DNA of 64,000 bases from Gyrodactylus bullatarudis (lineage: Eukaryota; Platyhelminthes; Monogenea; Gyrodactylidea; Gyrodactylidae), in NCBI GenBank assembly GCA_012064415.1, contig SSNU01000179.1:1-64000 (forward strand). Reading direction: 5' to 3'. This document shows positions 44,953-58,000 of this stretch, piece by piece (the first letter of the stretch is position 1; the number at the start of each line of letters is the position of its first letter). Below the pieces are notes generated by a model. It was given only the letters and a program-made list of their open reading frames with translations, did not search any database and was not told the DNA's origin. Made by a program: the position numbers and the translations under genes.

Positions 44953-47900
44953 TCTTTTCAATTCCACACCAGTCAAAATCGTCTCTGCTTTTTCAAAGGT
45001 TTCCTTGTCTTGTCTAAAGTGATCAAATTCTTAAATCATTAAAATTATTATCACACAATATTAAACTGACTATACACATGGTTCATTATAAATTTGAAAA
45101 TATAATAAAATATCAATAAAATAAGTAGTCGTTATTGAAATCGTTTTACATGCTTCTGTATCACCATAAATGACATGAGAGATGATAGCTTAAAGTAAAG
45201 AGAGCCAAGTGGTAGAGAAGCCAAGCAAGAAAATTTTGTGTGCGATAAAGAGACTTATTTATAATTTTCTCTCAGTATATATAATTAAATCATTAAATTA
45301 TTTCTATTGATTGATTGTATATATCAAGTCTTGAATATGAGAAGAGGGATTCCAATTTAGTTAAGGAAAATTTTATACATTTAAATCTATTATGCTCACT
45401 CCATTTTATTGTGTTATTCAAAAAAGTATAAAATAAAGAATGCGAAAATAGGGTTGAAAAGTTATTTTAATTTTTGACGAATTTTATAGTAAAATCGACT
45501 TACGCGTAATTATAATTATTTAATGACAGTAATATTCCTTAGTCGATTGGAATTACGAATAAAATATTAATTTGAGAGACGTTATTTTTTCTCTCTTTTG
45601 AGCTTGCAGAATACTTTGATCTTTTTTATCTGATAAAAAGGATTGTCCTCGGATTGAATATTGACCCCCGTTTGACTCACTCACTTTTACTATTTTCACA
45701 ATGATGATAGTGGATCTGTTTGCTACGTGAAAGAATCTTTCCAAATGATCATTGCTAAAGGGTTCTGATAAAAGTGTCTAGTTTTTCAACAATTTTATGA
45801 TTCAAGATGATTCTCGAAGGTTTGTCCACTGTAGAAAAGTGAATGATTGTGTGTACTAGAGAGGAATAAAATCGTTTCAGTGTCTGGACAAACTAAGAAT
45901 ATCATACAATTTTATTTATTTTCTTTCTTCCTCTTAAAAAATAAAAATCTAAATTTAAGGGATATTGTATGAATATATTCCAATAGATAAATGTACACTA
46001 GTTTAAACTATCTTGTGTGGAGATATAAATACATTTGCATATATAGTTATTCTCTTGTTAGTAATTTCTATGTGCAATCAGAGAAATTATGAAGATAAAA
46101 CTGTTATAGATGGTGTATTGAAAACGCCTCCAAGTCTATGATCTAAAAGTATGATCGTAAATTTTCTCATAAGGCTTTATTATTGGTCTCTTTATCGTCT
46201 GCATACATACGGCAGTGGATACGGGGAGGAGATGTATATCTCTTTCTACACTTATGATATCATACACGAATGAAGAGAGGGTGGGGTTATTTGGGGGAGA
46301 AATGATATATTCACAGTGTGTGTGTTCAACTGGGATCACATTTAATGATAAAGGCATAAGAGAATATATGGATTTATTTCCTTCCTGAATTGCATATATA
46401 TATGAGAATGTATATGGTCTTGTAATAACAAGTCTTCTCTCTGAATAGATCAAAATTATAAAGCCAAGGGTAGGAGAGAGTTAGAAAAAAATATTGTTTG
46501 TATGCATCAAATGATCCATTTTTTCAGATCGGATAGGCTAGAGAAATTTATTGATCTCTCTCTCTCTCTCATATAATGGACGAAAGATCCTAGAATGCTA
46601 GCGTCCAATCAAACTCAATTCCTCATGTACCTTGTACATCCTTAGTATAAGGATAGATTTTCAATAGGAAAAGTGTATTTTGAAACAAGTTGTATTACAT
46701 AAAAGCCTAAAGAATATCATGCATGAATTATGGATGGTATACAAATGCTATTTTTAGTTTGCTCTGAGATGGATCTTTTTGTGTATTACTCCCAGTGGAT
46801 TACATAGTCTGGGAGTATATCCAATGGTATAACACATTAGTACAAATTCAATACATAAAGGGAATATTTTTCATTAGGAAAAAAGAGGGGAAAATAAAAC
46901 TTTAAGAGTACGTCTAGTCTATCAATCAGGTAGATAACCAATCAAATCTTGTGCCCAATCGAAGACATCTTATTCTAGACTTGAATAATAATAACTATAC
47001 TTCCGATTTGGCTAATAATATCTATTCTAGGAATAAACTACAAAATAATGTTCTTTTTCAAAATAACTACTCTCATTTCTCTCTAATCTTATCTTGTAAT
47101 AAATTATTAGATTACTCGTTGATAAAAAGTGGTGAAATTTCGAACGAGTTTAGAATTTAAAAGTGAAAATCCAATTTTTAATGATCAATTTACAAAATTT
47201 ACCGAAGAACACTGAAAAAATATGATAATATTCTTGATGAGTCCTATGAACAAATTTTTTTAGGAACATACAGTAGGTCGAAATTCATACACCGAAAAAT
47301 CTTGAGTAACTTCCAAGACAAGTTACAAAAATTTCACCAGATCTCGTGAGATTCTCACGTTTGAGTCTCTTACTCCGGGTTGATATTCAAACAAGGTTTA
47401 GTATTAGAATCCACTAATTGGTTATCAGAATAGAGTAAAAAAAGAAGAGTACTTTTATTCATTTGTGAAATGGTAAAACTGAGATAGTTTTAAAAATATT
47501 TATTATTTTTAACTTTTTCGATACCGTAGCTGAAAAAGGAAAGTTTTAAGCTTGATTCTCTTACAGAACTACATTTAAAATGTAATTATTCGATCTGATT
47601 ACAAAAAACTTAAATATTGAAGATTCCATTCTCGAAATAAGCCCAAATGAATTGAGGGTATTAACTACATAGAGAACGAAGAGACCTGGGGAAATACAAG
47701 ACTTAGTTCCTAAAATATTACATTTATGATACGGTAGAATATTTCCAAATGTAATGCATGAACTGATCAGTATAATAATTATCAAGCAGATTTAAAAAAA
47801 TTATCCAATGCAGCTATTTTGTTTATGCTCGAATGCACTATATTTTAAATTAAACAATAGAGACACTCTTGTAAATCATGCGACCATAAAGAATGTTCCC

Positions 47901-49065
47901 ATGGACTGTGAAATTCACAGTGTGAATTTATCAATTAGTAATAAGTTATTAGTAATAACCATTCAAAAGAATTTCTTGTAAATAAACATGTAATATTTAA
48001 TATGTAAGTTATTAATTAATTATAAAGACGGTCACAAAGTAGCATTTTTTTCAGAAAAATAGCATAATTTTTAAGAAATATAGTATTTTAATAGCATAAG
48101 AGTATTGTTATGGACTAGGCTATGGGTATTGAGCAAGTAAGAAGAGTAGACGTATTGGGCTGAGACTTTATTAAATTGGGCGAACCATAATACCTGGCTC
48201 ATGGGTAACAGGTAGGGCCTCAAAAAAGTACTATTTGGTCTATTTTTACACTAGACAAAAGACTAGCTGAGCTTTGATAATCTGAAGAAAAAATCTTCTA
48301 ATCTAATCCAATTTTACTTACTTTTTTTATTTCTGAATATTTTTAAAGAGAGAAAGTCATCATCCATCATGGGATTGCTCATTTTCCCACAACATTCCAC
48401 GGAAATGATGATGAATGATGAATGGAAACAACGAAATTCACCACGAAGCGCCTCTTGATGATAAGATTACTAATTTTGAAGATAAAACTTGAGAGGTTCA
48501 TTAAATGGCCAAGATAAACCGAATTTTTGTAGTTGCGTAGTAAAAATTCATTGAAAATTGAGCAGCGATTTTAAAAATTCTGGATTTTTAAAATTTATCG
48601 ACAGATGGTTCAATATAAAATAATACTTAAAATTGATATCAGAAAAGTTAGTACTTATATGAAATTAAAAATTTAACTCTACCCTACTGATAAAAATACT
48701 GAATTGGAATAAAAATTTGAAAATATTGATATTGATAAATATGATATAATATAGGTATTTAAGAAATAAGAAAATGTCAGAAATTTGAGGAAAGCGCTTC
48801 TATTTCAGGAATACCCATCAGCCAAATATAAGAAGAATAATTATAATTATATCTTTGCTTGGATTCAAGGGGAAAACTATTGAAAAATTAAAGAAATCTA
48901 AATGCAATAAAAAATATATTTTTGAAGAATCAATCAATCAATATAATATTAACAACATAAAATACACATGACAATAATATTAGAGCGTCTATGACATTTA
49001 TAATAAGTAAAAGTTGAACAGAAGAGAATTACTTCTTCATCGTGGCTTGATTGGGGGATCACCAT
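44953..49065. other. Long gene-free interval upstream of Tob
   Basis: About 4.1 kb without a supported gene. It holds simple sequence (CT repeats near 46556-46570), AT-rich tracts and short random ORFs on both strands. It separates the Tob start from the 3' end of the EGFR gene and probably contains the Tob promoter and non-coding 5' exons. Confidence 0.45.
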
Positions 49066-52000
49066 TTAGATGTAGTTAACTAAAACAAAAAAACATATTA
49101 TTAATGTGTATTTACTTTAAAGTAGTTACAAAATTATATAGATAATTTTCAGAGAAATCACTAAAAAATTGTTCCAGTGAAACAATAAACAAGTAAATTA
49201 ATTTTGTATTGACAACTAACATATTGCTCGAAATTTGTTCAATGAGTGAGTGATATAACTAAGCTAATTTAAAATAATAATATACTCCCAATAATGCAAG
49301 CAAATATGGAAAAATGAAACTACTGTATAAGTAAACATACAGTAGTTTGTTGTTTAATAATCAATGTTTATTAACTAACACTTGCTTTAAAAATCTAATT
49401 GATGTGAGGTTGGGAATCTATGATCTTAATTTATTCATCAAAAATTCGAATTTTTTAAAGAACATTTTGAATTCGATTAATGTTACCATTTGAAAAAAAA
49501 ATTATTTTATGAAAAATATGGTCATTTTTCAAATTTCGATTTGGTGCCAAAATCCAAATTTTCTAACTCTGAACCTGATGATCGGTTGGGAACAGAATTT
49601 CGATTTTTCGATTTTTTTTAAATCAACGAAATATCCCGAATTCAACTCATTGTGAGGATTCAGAAATCAAGTGAATATTTAGCATTTAAGCTTATATTTC
49701 GCCGGATCTCTTCAGACTGTTAGACCGGCTTGATGAAAATTCGATCATTCGAAATTCCTGAAAAATGGTGGAACTGTCGGAAATTTGACGGTAATATTCA
49801 GCGAGAATTTTGTAAAAACCATGGCTTCCCAACTTCATATTTACACACTTTTTGCTTTGAAATCTGTTGAATAGTCTTCCTAACAGAAGCCTCAAATTTT
49901 TTCTCAAAAGATTTCTAAACTTTCCGAAATCCCCTTTTACTGATGTCGTACTGATTCTTGAACCAAGAACTTCTTACCATTTGTAACACCGAAACCAAGC
50001 TCTCCTTCATTTGATAGTTTTGGCACTAGATATCCATCTGGCTTGCTTGGCTCCGTTTCAACTTGTGAATCAGGTTCCGGCTCCCTACCAAACACTGTTG
50101 CTCCGATTAACTCATTTTTCAAAGTGAGAGATATGTGATTTTCTGATTTATCACTGCTTCTATTCTCTAAAGTAAAGGAATATCTTTGATGAAAACCAAA
50201 ACTTCCTCAATTTCAATTGATAATTTGTAGCAAAAAAATCTAAATGAAAGAAATAGAATTGATTCTATAATAAAATTTATTAAAACTTAGGTCAATATTA
50301 GAATTCTCAGCCATGGTCATCACAAGGCATGGGTGAAATTTTTGAAATTAAAATCGGACCCCCTTTTATAACCTTTCATACTAAAGCTAATTGATGTGAA
50401 GTTGGGAATCTATGATTTTTACAGAAATTTCGATATTTTTATCAAGAATTTGAATTTTTTAAAGATATTTTGGAATCCTACTCATGCTGCCCACTTTTAC
50501 GATTTGAAGAAAAAAATATTTTTATGAAAAATTTGTCATTTTTCAAATTTCAATTTGGCGCCAAAATCCCACTATTTCGAACTTTGAACCGAAAATATTT
50601 ATTGATTTGAAAGTTGGAGGTTGATCAAAAGAGGTTTTTCAAGATCAAGATTAGACAAGAAGACAATTAGTTTTATTTAGTACTTAACCATAATCTTTAC
50701 AACTATAAGCCTTTCTCCATCATGTTATTCTAAAAAGAGTCTTATCGAATAATTTTAAACTCCAATTTAGTTAAACATGTTAGATATGTTATCAGAAGTT
50801 AACGCTAAATCTAGTTTATCTGTATGTTATACAAGTGACGAATATTATGAAAATATTGACAAACCAGATGAAAACTGGCAAGATATGTTACCTTCTAATG
50901 GCAATGTATTTAGATACTATAAATCACCTTGGCAAGGCAAGACTAAATCACTGAACGTTAAAAAAGACACTAAAAGTGTCTGCCAAAGGGTTGACGCTAT
51001 CTACAGGCATATAGGCATTGAACCATTCACCGTCGAAAAGTTTGGATGACTATGGCTGAGAATTCTAATATTGACCTAATTTTTATTAAATTTTATTATA
51101 AACCTGATTTTAGATCATTTTCACTGAATCAGAATTGATTCTACTTGTCGTACTTGAACAAACTGTATTGCCATAGATTTGAATGCACGTAGTCTTGCTC
51201 TTATTCAACAATCGAATTATAATTATAATTCAATTCTATTTATTATCTATCTAAACTAGATTTTTATTCAATTAGACAATTGAAATCATCGAGAATAATT
51301 TTTACATTCATTCAGAATCATCAGTAAAGAGGAATATAAAGTTCAGAATAAAGGCTCATTGTTTTCCTATCATTTTGACTAGGTACTATTCTGAAGTTTT
51401 CAGTTAAAAAAGCCAACACGAATTAATCCATACGAGTAATTACAATTTTGAATTAAAAGATTACGACTTGTGCTTACTTTTGTTGTAGCCAGGTTTAAAT
51501 CTTCTCAGGAATCTATTGCCTTCATCATCTCGTTTGAGCTTGGATGGCAATAAGTCAAAGTTTTGAGACAATGGCCTTGACTTCGTTTCATATTCGGCCA
51601 TGTTTTGATTGGATTTTTCCATACTTATTGCATAACGGTCATTCTATAAAAATTTTTGGCGAAAGTTAATATAAATAATTAGTTCTATTATAATAATTGT
51701 TAAAAGATATATTTCATCATGCAAGAAGACAGCATTTACGTCAACGCTTTGCTCTTGGCTAGGAAATGAAAATTTTAACTTTCAAAATTCAAAGGTAAAT
51801 GTACAATGGTTCAAAATATTTTAATTCATAATAAGAAAATAATTAAACTCGAGGATCACTTCAATAATGAGATAATTTCCAGGAGTTGTCTTGAACTCAT
51901 TAAACTTGGCGTATAGTTCTCCGAATGTTGGTCTTGTCTCTGGTGATTCCATCCAACATTTAATGATTTCAACAAAAACATCAAGGGTGCAAATCTTTGG

Positions 52001-55000
52001 TTGAGCTAGTCTGCCACCATTTCGTACATAGCTGATGACCTCCTCAGAATTTTTATCGCTATAAGGACGTTTACCATAGGAGAATATTTCCCACAATGTC
52101 ACTCCATAACTCCAGACATCAGAGAATGTTGAATATTTGAACTCATTGAGTACTTCAATTGCTAGCCAACGAATGGGTACTTTATCTTCTGATATCGTTA
52201 GCTCTTTATCATATTTGTGCTTTAATAGCTTGGCTAGACCAAAGTCCGTTATTTGTACATGGCTTGGTTCATTGACGAGAACATTTCTTGCAGCCAAATC
52301 TCTATAAAATGATAGACTGTAAATATTTGTTTCCCCTACTGATTTCAAGTTTTTTTCAGAATTCAAATGATTTTTGAATTCTGTTTGCTATTTTTGTTTA
52401 CTAGAAATATTTTTTCTAGGTGCTTAGGTAATATATCCCACAGGAACGTCTTATTTGATAATGGATTAGCCCATGTCGCTGAATGTTACAGCTTACTAAT
52501 GGATCCCACCGAGACTGGTACGAAAGAAACTCACAACGCATTTAGAAATATTCCAAGCATATATATGGTAGACTTATACGCGCGTTTCGTCCTCTTTTGG
52601 ACTCGTCAGTATGCCACAACCTGGGATTTGAATAAGACGTTTCTGTGAGATATATTACCAAAGCACCTAGAACGAAATACTGTATTTCTAGTTAACCTTT
52701 GTAAGTATAGGTGCTGCAATATTTATTAGCTTTGATTATTTTTTTGATTTTATCAGTTTATCAAAAAGTCTCGAAGAAATATCTATAAACCTTGATAAAA
52801 TAACCAAAAAAATAAAATTTAGTTTTTGAAAATAAATAGAATACCGATTTTCTTAGAAGTAACCAAAAAAAGTCTTATTTTTCGTCTCTATATTGGGACT
52901 TCTTATCGTCTTTATAGGATTAAAATGGTTCGGGCTACTGAAAGAAAAAGAGTTTTCTGATCTGAGGGTTTTCGTTTAGATTTTAGCTAAACAGCATGAA
53001 AAAATGAATAATTTTAAATTTGAATAAATAATTCATCTGGTTGAATTCTTGAATGATAATTATTTGAGAAATAAAAGAAGAAAATACAAATAATCAATCA
53101 GGAAGATTTCTTGAAAGATAATGAAAATCTCTTGGTGGTATCTTCAATGACTTTTGAAAACTTTTTGATAATTTGAGTGGTACTTTATTCATAGGTTTCT
53201 TTCTGTATATTGATTTATTCAATAAATCTATTTATAAATAGTAATTGATATGAAGAAAACAAAAATTTTCTGGTGATATTTCAGAAATTATGCCATAAAC
53301 TAAAAGGTGCACTCATTCCGGGATATCATTCATTCTCACACATAGTCTCATTCATTAGATAAGATTTTAATGAGAACTCATTCCAAAAATTTATTTTCAT
53401 GGTGAGAAAAATATTTGCAATATCATATTAACCCTAGTTCTGAAAATACAAAAAAATTGCATTTACTGCAAATCTAAAAGCGATTAAATTTTACATGAAA
53501 AATGGAAATATAAAGAGAGAATAATGAACAGGAGTTATTCATCTATAGCAATTTTCACGTATTACAGCATAATGATCTTTACAAGGGAAGTTCTCATACT
53601 AAGAACATTTCTTATAACCTGATCTATCAAGTTTCCGTGGAAAAATAGTGCATCTCTTTTTACCTGAAACAAGTTTTGGCATTTTTGAACGAGGTTAATC
53701 ATTGATAGAGAGTTATAATAAACTTCGATCCCGTTTGTTTGTTCTTTTTTAGCAAACTCTTACTGAGGTTCTTCAAAAAAACTCTTCGAGATTGCTTTCT
53801 ATTATCATCAACAAATGCTGGATATTTCATACAATAAAGAACATACGCATTATAGGCAGCCAGATCTAGAATATTCCAAAATAATGCTGGTGGTCATCCC
53901 CTTGTACCTCTTTTACAACTGTAGTACAAGTTGATCCAGTGTGTATCCACTCCTCCTTTTGTTGAGTTGTAATACTGAATTATTTCCCGTTTAGAGCCAC
54001 TATCATCAAATTTAGTGTGTAGACATGATAAAAGAGTAAAAGGACGGTTTTTCTTTTGCCCTTATCGAAGTAGAACATTGTGATTATTGAAAAGATATTC
54101 TCTGACATTTTCATCAATCTTCTTATCAGAAAATTGCTTAGGAAGAAACATTCTTGAAGAATGACATGTTCCAACTAATGATGTTTTTTTGTCACAAGAA
54201 AATCAGAGAGTTCAATTGAGGTAAAGAAATTATCGCATGTGATTGTTCTACCGCAATTTAGTTAAGAATGAGAAAGCTGCTTCACAACTCGTAAACTCTG
54301 TACATTCTTCGTCTAATAATGTTAGACCTATAAAAAAATTTTATAGTTCAGAATCAGTTGGAGTCTACGTTTTTGTTTTTCTATTTCAATGCAAGCCTTC
54401 AAATATTCTCTTCCGGTAATAATAAGTTTCCCATTAAAAGTATGTCCAAAATGAATTCAAAGTAATCTCCTTGAAAACAGCTTACTCGGATATTATCATG
54501 CTGTGTGACGTCGAAAATCTGAAGGAGTCAGAACTTGAAGGCTACAGAATTAATAAAAATCGTGGGAGACCTTGTAAAGGCCGGAAAAAATTAAAAACTG
54601 AAAAAAGTGTGATGAAGTTTAGTTGTCAATAAAATTATTTCTTGTTATTTCTTTTGAGATTTTTGGAAAAAAATTTTCTTGGGGTGTTTTATGGAATTAA
54701 TCCTTTGAATAATGGCCATATTTTTCATTAAAAAAGTGAAAATTTTGTGCAATTTCGAAATTCAAAAAACGGCTTAATTGGGGCTAGATTGGGTTTTTTC
54801 AGAAATTTTTTTTATTTCCATAACTTATTGCTTTATTTCATTACGGAATTCGAAAAATAAATTTTTCCTGACTTTCCGGAGTAAAATACTGAGTTTTTTT
54901 GTAAATAAAAGTAAACTCTCATCTTCATGTCAACTAGATTTACCAGGGTAAGATTGTAAAATAGGCTTTCCTGTGCTTTCATTAATATTTTGTTTTATTT

Positions 55001-58000
55001 GAAAACATTTTCCTTTAAATCTGATTAACACGAGTCTACCTGAGAAGAAAAATTTATGAAGCGTCAAAAAATCATTTTAGTGAAATCGATTCTGTCAATT
55101 CTATTGTAGCTGAATTGATGATAGACTGTAATGAGATATCATTATCATTATTATTACTTATATTGATAAATATTCATGATGATTGTCAGAATTGAATTGC
55201 CTCAAGTGGCACTTCAAATTTTGTTTTTATTTACGATAACGCTTTTATTCGAATTATGGTAACCGCAACAATAATGAAATTAATCTGCTTTGAATTTGTA
55301 AAGTAATTATCCAACTGCCCCTTATTTCCCAAAAGAGTGTGAGTTCAAGAAAAAAGAATGCTTGAGAGGTGTTTATAATACACAGTGTGTTCGGTAGTCA
55401 TGAAAATATCGCCTCATATCGTAACATACTCTTGGCGTATTTAAGTAAAGAGAAATGTACAATCGCATGAGAAAACTATTGATTCTTATGCTTAATCTTG
55501 ATTCAACTTTTTTGTTAGACTAAAAGGAATACTGTACAAGAATAATCCAGAAATATTCTAATATAAATACATCAACCACTTGTATACATCAAAGTTATTC
55601 AATAAATCCTAATTATTCCACTTTCAGAGAGTGGATAATCCAGCTGTCATTTGATATGTGAGCAAAACTATAAAGATTGAGTGACGTCTAAAGTTTGATC
55701 AGAATTCAGAAACTGAGGCCAATGAAGAAATTGCAAGACATGGAATTCCAGATCAATCTCTGATGTAAAACTAATTAAAGTTGCTTCAGTATAAAAACAG
55801 ATTTCCATCTGTGGGAGAAATTAAGTAAAAGTCTCTCCTATTTCTTTATTATATAATTTCTTTAGGAAGAAATAAATTCACGTATGATTTCTTTGTTTTA
55901 TTGTTACCAGAAAATCTATGGGAAATTTTATTCACCGAAATAATAACATGTTGAAATCACGCTACAAATTTTATTACTAAATCTTTCCAGATTAAAATTT
56001 ACATTTTGAAAATTTTCCTTCAAATTTAATTTGCGCATCAAAAAGTCTAAATAAAGGAAAAAAGGTTTTGAGGTTTTAATAGATTAATTCCCTACTCAGT
56101 GTTTCGGGTAAACATTGCTTACTAAGCAAGAAAAATATTTCTTCCTTGAAAAAATTGAATAAATAGCCAAGATTATTATGAAACGTGATATTGACTTAAT
56201 TTAGATATTCATTGAACATATATTTTTATCTTGATAGTTTTTATGATATATTAGATAATTTAAGTGTTGTCAAAAGAGCATTTAACTTACCGGTGTATGA
56301 TCCCTTTAGCTGAGAGATACTTCATTCCGTTAGCTATTTGAGTGGCCCATGTGAGCATGGTCAAACTATCTAGATCGTTGGAATAATTCTTAATATAATC
56401 CTTGAGACTTCCATATGGTAAGTACGCTGTCACTAACAAAGGGACCTGATTATTCAACGATATCCCGATCAAAGGAAGACAATATTTGTGATTAACTGAA
56501 GCCATTGTCTGAAAACAATATATTATTTCTATTAATTACTATTCTATCAGCTTTATTTAATTTAATCACATTTAGCCAACTCTTTTAGAATACGAGAGAA
56601 TCCTTTAACCTATAAAGTCACAGAGAATGTTTTTCGTGACTCGCATTCAACCTTCTATCTATCAGATGGTTGATCAATATGCTGATTACGAATCTAAAGT
56701 TAATTTAACGCAATTACTTTTGATTCAAGAGTTATCAATCAAAAATAGGCTCCCTTTGAAGCAATAGCAAGTAGAGTTCAGAATATTGTATATTTGGATT
56801 TGACTCGATGAAAGTTATCTTAATTTTTATCTATCACCCTGTGAAGTAGGTTTTCAAAAGAAAAAGTTTTAAAAAATATCAACTCCATTTGTAGAATGAT
56901 ATAGCTGAGATCTTTGCGTAATCTAGAAGTTTAATAGATTTCCTATCGAATGGGTGGTAAATGAGTGGTATAATAATCACTATCCTTATAATATTTTAAA
57001 CACTTTTAATACTACACCCTCGTCATCTTTTCTTTTTTATAAAGGTAGCCAAATACAAACCAGAAGACAACCTAGTCAGGCAGCGAGCGAACCCTATAGA
57101 AGACAATCTATACCGAACAGCTCCCTGAAGAACTACTTTGTTCAAAATTACGGTAAACGAAGTATTTTCCGAGCCTTGAATGAATAATAATGACTAGATA
57201 AGATGAAATGTGATAAAAATAAACCAGTGGTACTCTAAAGGGTTAAATGAAGAAAATGCCAATTCTAAAATGCATTGGAGAGGGAAAATTTAGTTTTTCT
57301 CAGGTTCAGGAAAAACTTTCTCTTATATTGATTAGGATAACATATGAAATTCTATTCAAAGCTCATACTTAAAAGATCTGATACCGTTTTAATTACCTTT
57401 GCTTCAAGGAGAATTTCATCGATTTTGCATCGAAAGTCAACACTTTCATTTCGATCATTCAAAAGTCTTGCACGAGATCCTTCATCTTCTGGCTTATAGA
57501 AAGAATTGTCTCTAAGATTTTCTAAGTCCATTTTTTTTATTGCAACTGGCAATTGAGTCCCGATAGGCCAATTCCTTTTTTTCAAAGTCTCTTTTGGAAC
57601 TTTCCATTTGCCTGAATAAACTTTTCCAAAGGCCCCAGATCCAAGAGGTTTCGAGTTTTCGTTCCAAAACAGGGATGAATTCTCGATCATTTCTAATTTT
57701 CCTCTTAAAGGCTCTCGTAAATCGGCTGGATTCTAATATAGATTTAATAATTAAAATCAAGTAAAATTAATTCCTGCATCAAATGCTGAGACATTTCCCG
57801 ACCTCTAGCAATTCGTTTACGATAATTGAAGAATACTTTTAAGAGTATTTTTAAAAATTATAACAAGTCTGAAATAATTAATTCTTAAAAATACAATGTA
57901 GTATTGCTTTATAAACCGGTCTAAATAGATATTTTTCGTTGATATCTTACAAATTCTCAATTTTTTCATCAAGAACTTGAGATTGATGAATCAAAAATAG

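Noticed and set aside
46136..46453. 105-codon minus-strand ORF upstream of Tob
   Set aside because: No recognisable domain and no supporting splice or start context; most likely random.
46951..47160. 69-codon plus-strand ORF
   Set aside because: Asn/Ser/Leu-rich low complexity in AT-rich DNA, with no start context or family match.
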